From JASTVH01 sp042862465 (lineage in GTDB: Bacteria > Pseudomonadota > Gammaproteobacteria > Pseudomonadales > Oleiphilaceae), in NCBI GenBank assembly GCA_042862465.1, contig JASTVH010000002.1:1-64000 (forward strand): DNA of 64,000 nt. Direction: 5' to 3'. The notes under the pieces were generated by a model that was not told the DNA's origin, did not search any database, and saw only the letters and a program-made list of their open reading frames with translations. Both the position numbers and the translations under genes were made by a program. Positions 63,910 to 64,000 of this stretch are shown in pieces; the first letter of the stretch is position 1; the number at the start of each line of letters is the position of its first letter.

Positions 63910-64000
63910 GGTCGGGCTCCCAAGGCGATTGCCAGTTTTATTCTTGTCCTCAAAGCATATTAGATGGCCCGACTCCTCCTGAAAAGCGCCAGCCTGACAA

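Overview
The window (about 60% GC over most of its length) reads as a chromosomal segment of an aquatic or marine gammaproteobacterium. The evidence is the gene set: ThiI with a fused rhodanese domain, PpnN, TmcA, an OprF-like OmpA protein with thrombospondin type-3 repeats, small families typical of Pseudomonas/Marinobacter/Halomonas relatives (PA3496-like, PA4575-like, DUF2288, DUF3301, DUF1992, DUF2237), a PEP-CTERM protein behind a sigma-54-like promoter, and the regulatory pair of the proteobacterial dedicated sortase system. The genus cannot be fixed from the sequence alone. No rRNA, tRNA or CRISPR array was seen.

Layout. 1-2.1 kb: the end of an IS3-family element, then an L,D-transpeptidase-like protein, a DinB-fold protein and an SGNH hydrolase whose 3' end runs into a gene remnant. 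2.1-22.2 kb: mostly housekeeping and envelope genes (lipoprotein, GFA protein, thiI, ppnN, cytochrome c, amidase, periplasmic binding protein, ankyrin lipoprotein, tmcA with DUF2237, a UvrD-like helicase, PEP-CTERM protein, OprF-like porin, TatD, a LysO-like transporter). 22.3-29.4 kb: a type I secretion island on the minus strand. It has an RTX protein with a coiled-coil and glycine/alanine-rich hydrophobic N-terminal part, a small AT-rich polytopic membrane protein directly upstream, an HlyD-type adaptor and an HlyB-type ABC exporter split by one in-frame TAA. 29.6-36.7 kb: DUF2288, aconitase, a YheT-type hydrolase, and an exonuclease/DUF294 pair. 37-39.4 kb: a four-gene outer-membrane lipoprotein operon (CsgG-like, small lipoprotein, DUF4810, DUF799/GNA1162-like). 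39.4-46.3 kb: an ABC exporter, a zinc-ribbon membrane protein, a rhomboid protease with a long cytosolic tail, an OmpA-type lipoprotein and small genes. 46.4-50.9 kb: a Fur-box promoter followed by an RND efflux adaptor and pump. 51-59 kb: many small envelope and stress genes, an acyltransferase, two hot-dog thioesterases divergent from a TetR regulator with a clear operator. 59.5-63.9 kb: the PdsR/PdsS-like two-component system and a metallo-beta-lactamase-fold protein.

The most interesting locus is the type I secretion island. Gene order (exporter, adaptor, small membrane protein, RTX protein), the membrane-active look of the RTX N-terminus and the foreign composition of the small membrane gene together suggest a secreted antibacterial RTX protein with its own membrane immunity protein. 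The in-frame stop in the exporter suggests the system is either decaying or depends on readthrough. Other points worth a second look are a dispersed heptanucleotide-based extragenic repeat family, the tandem palindromic TetR operator, the Fur-controlled promoter with a hairpin downstream, the sigma-54-like promoter of the PEP-CTERM gene and the orphan sortase-type two-component system.
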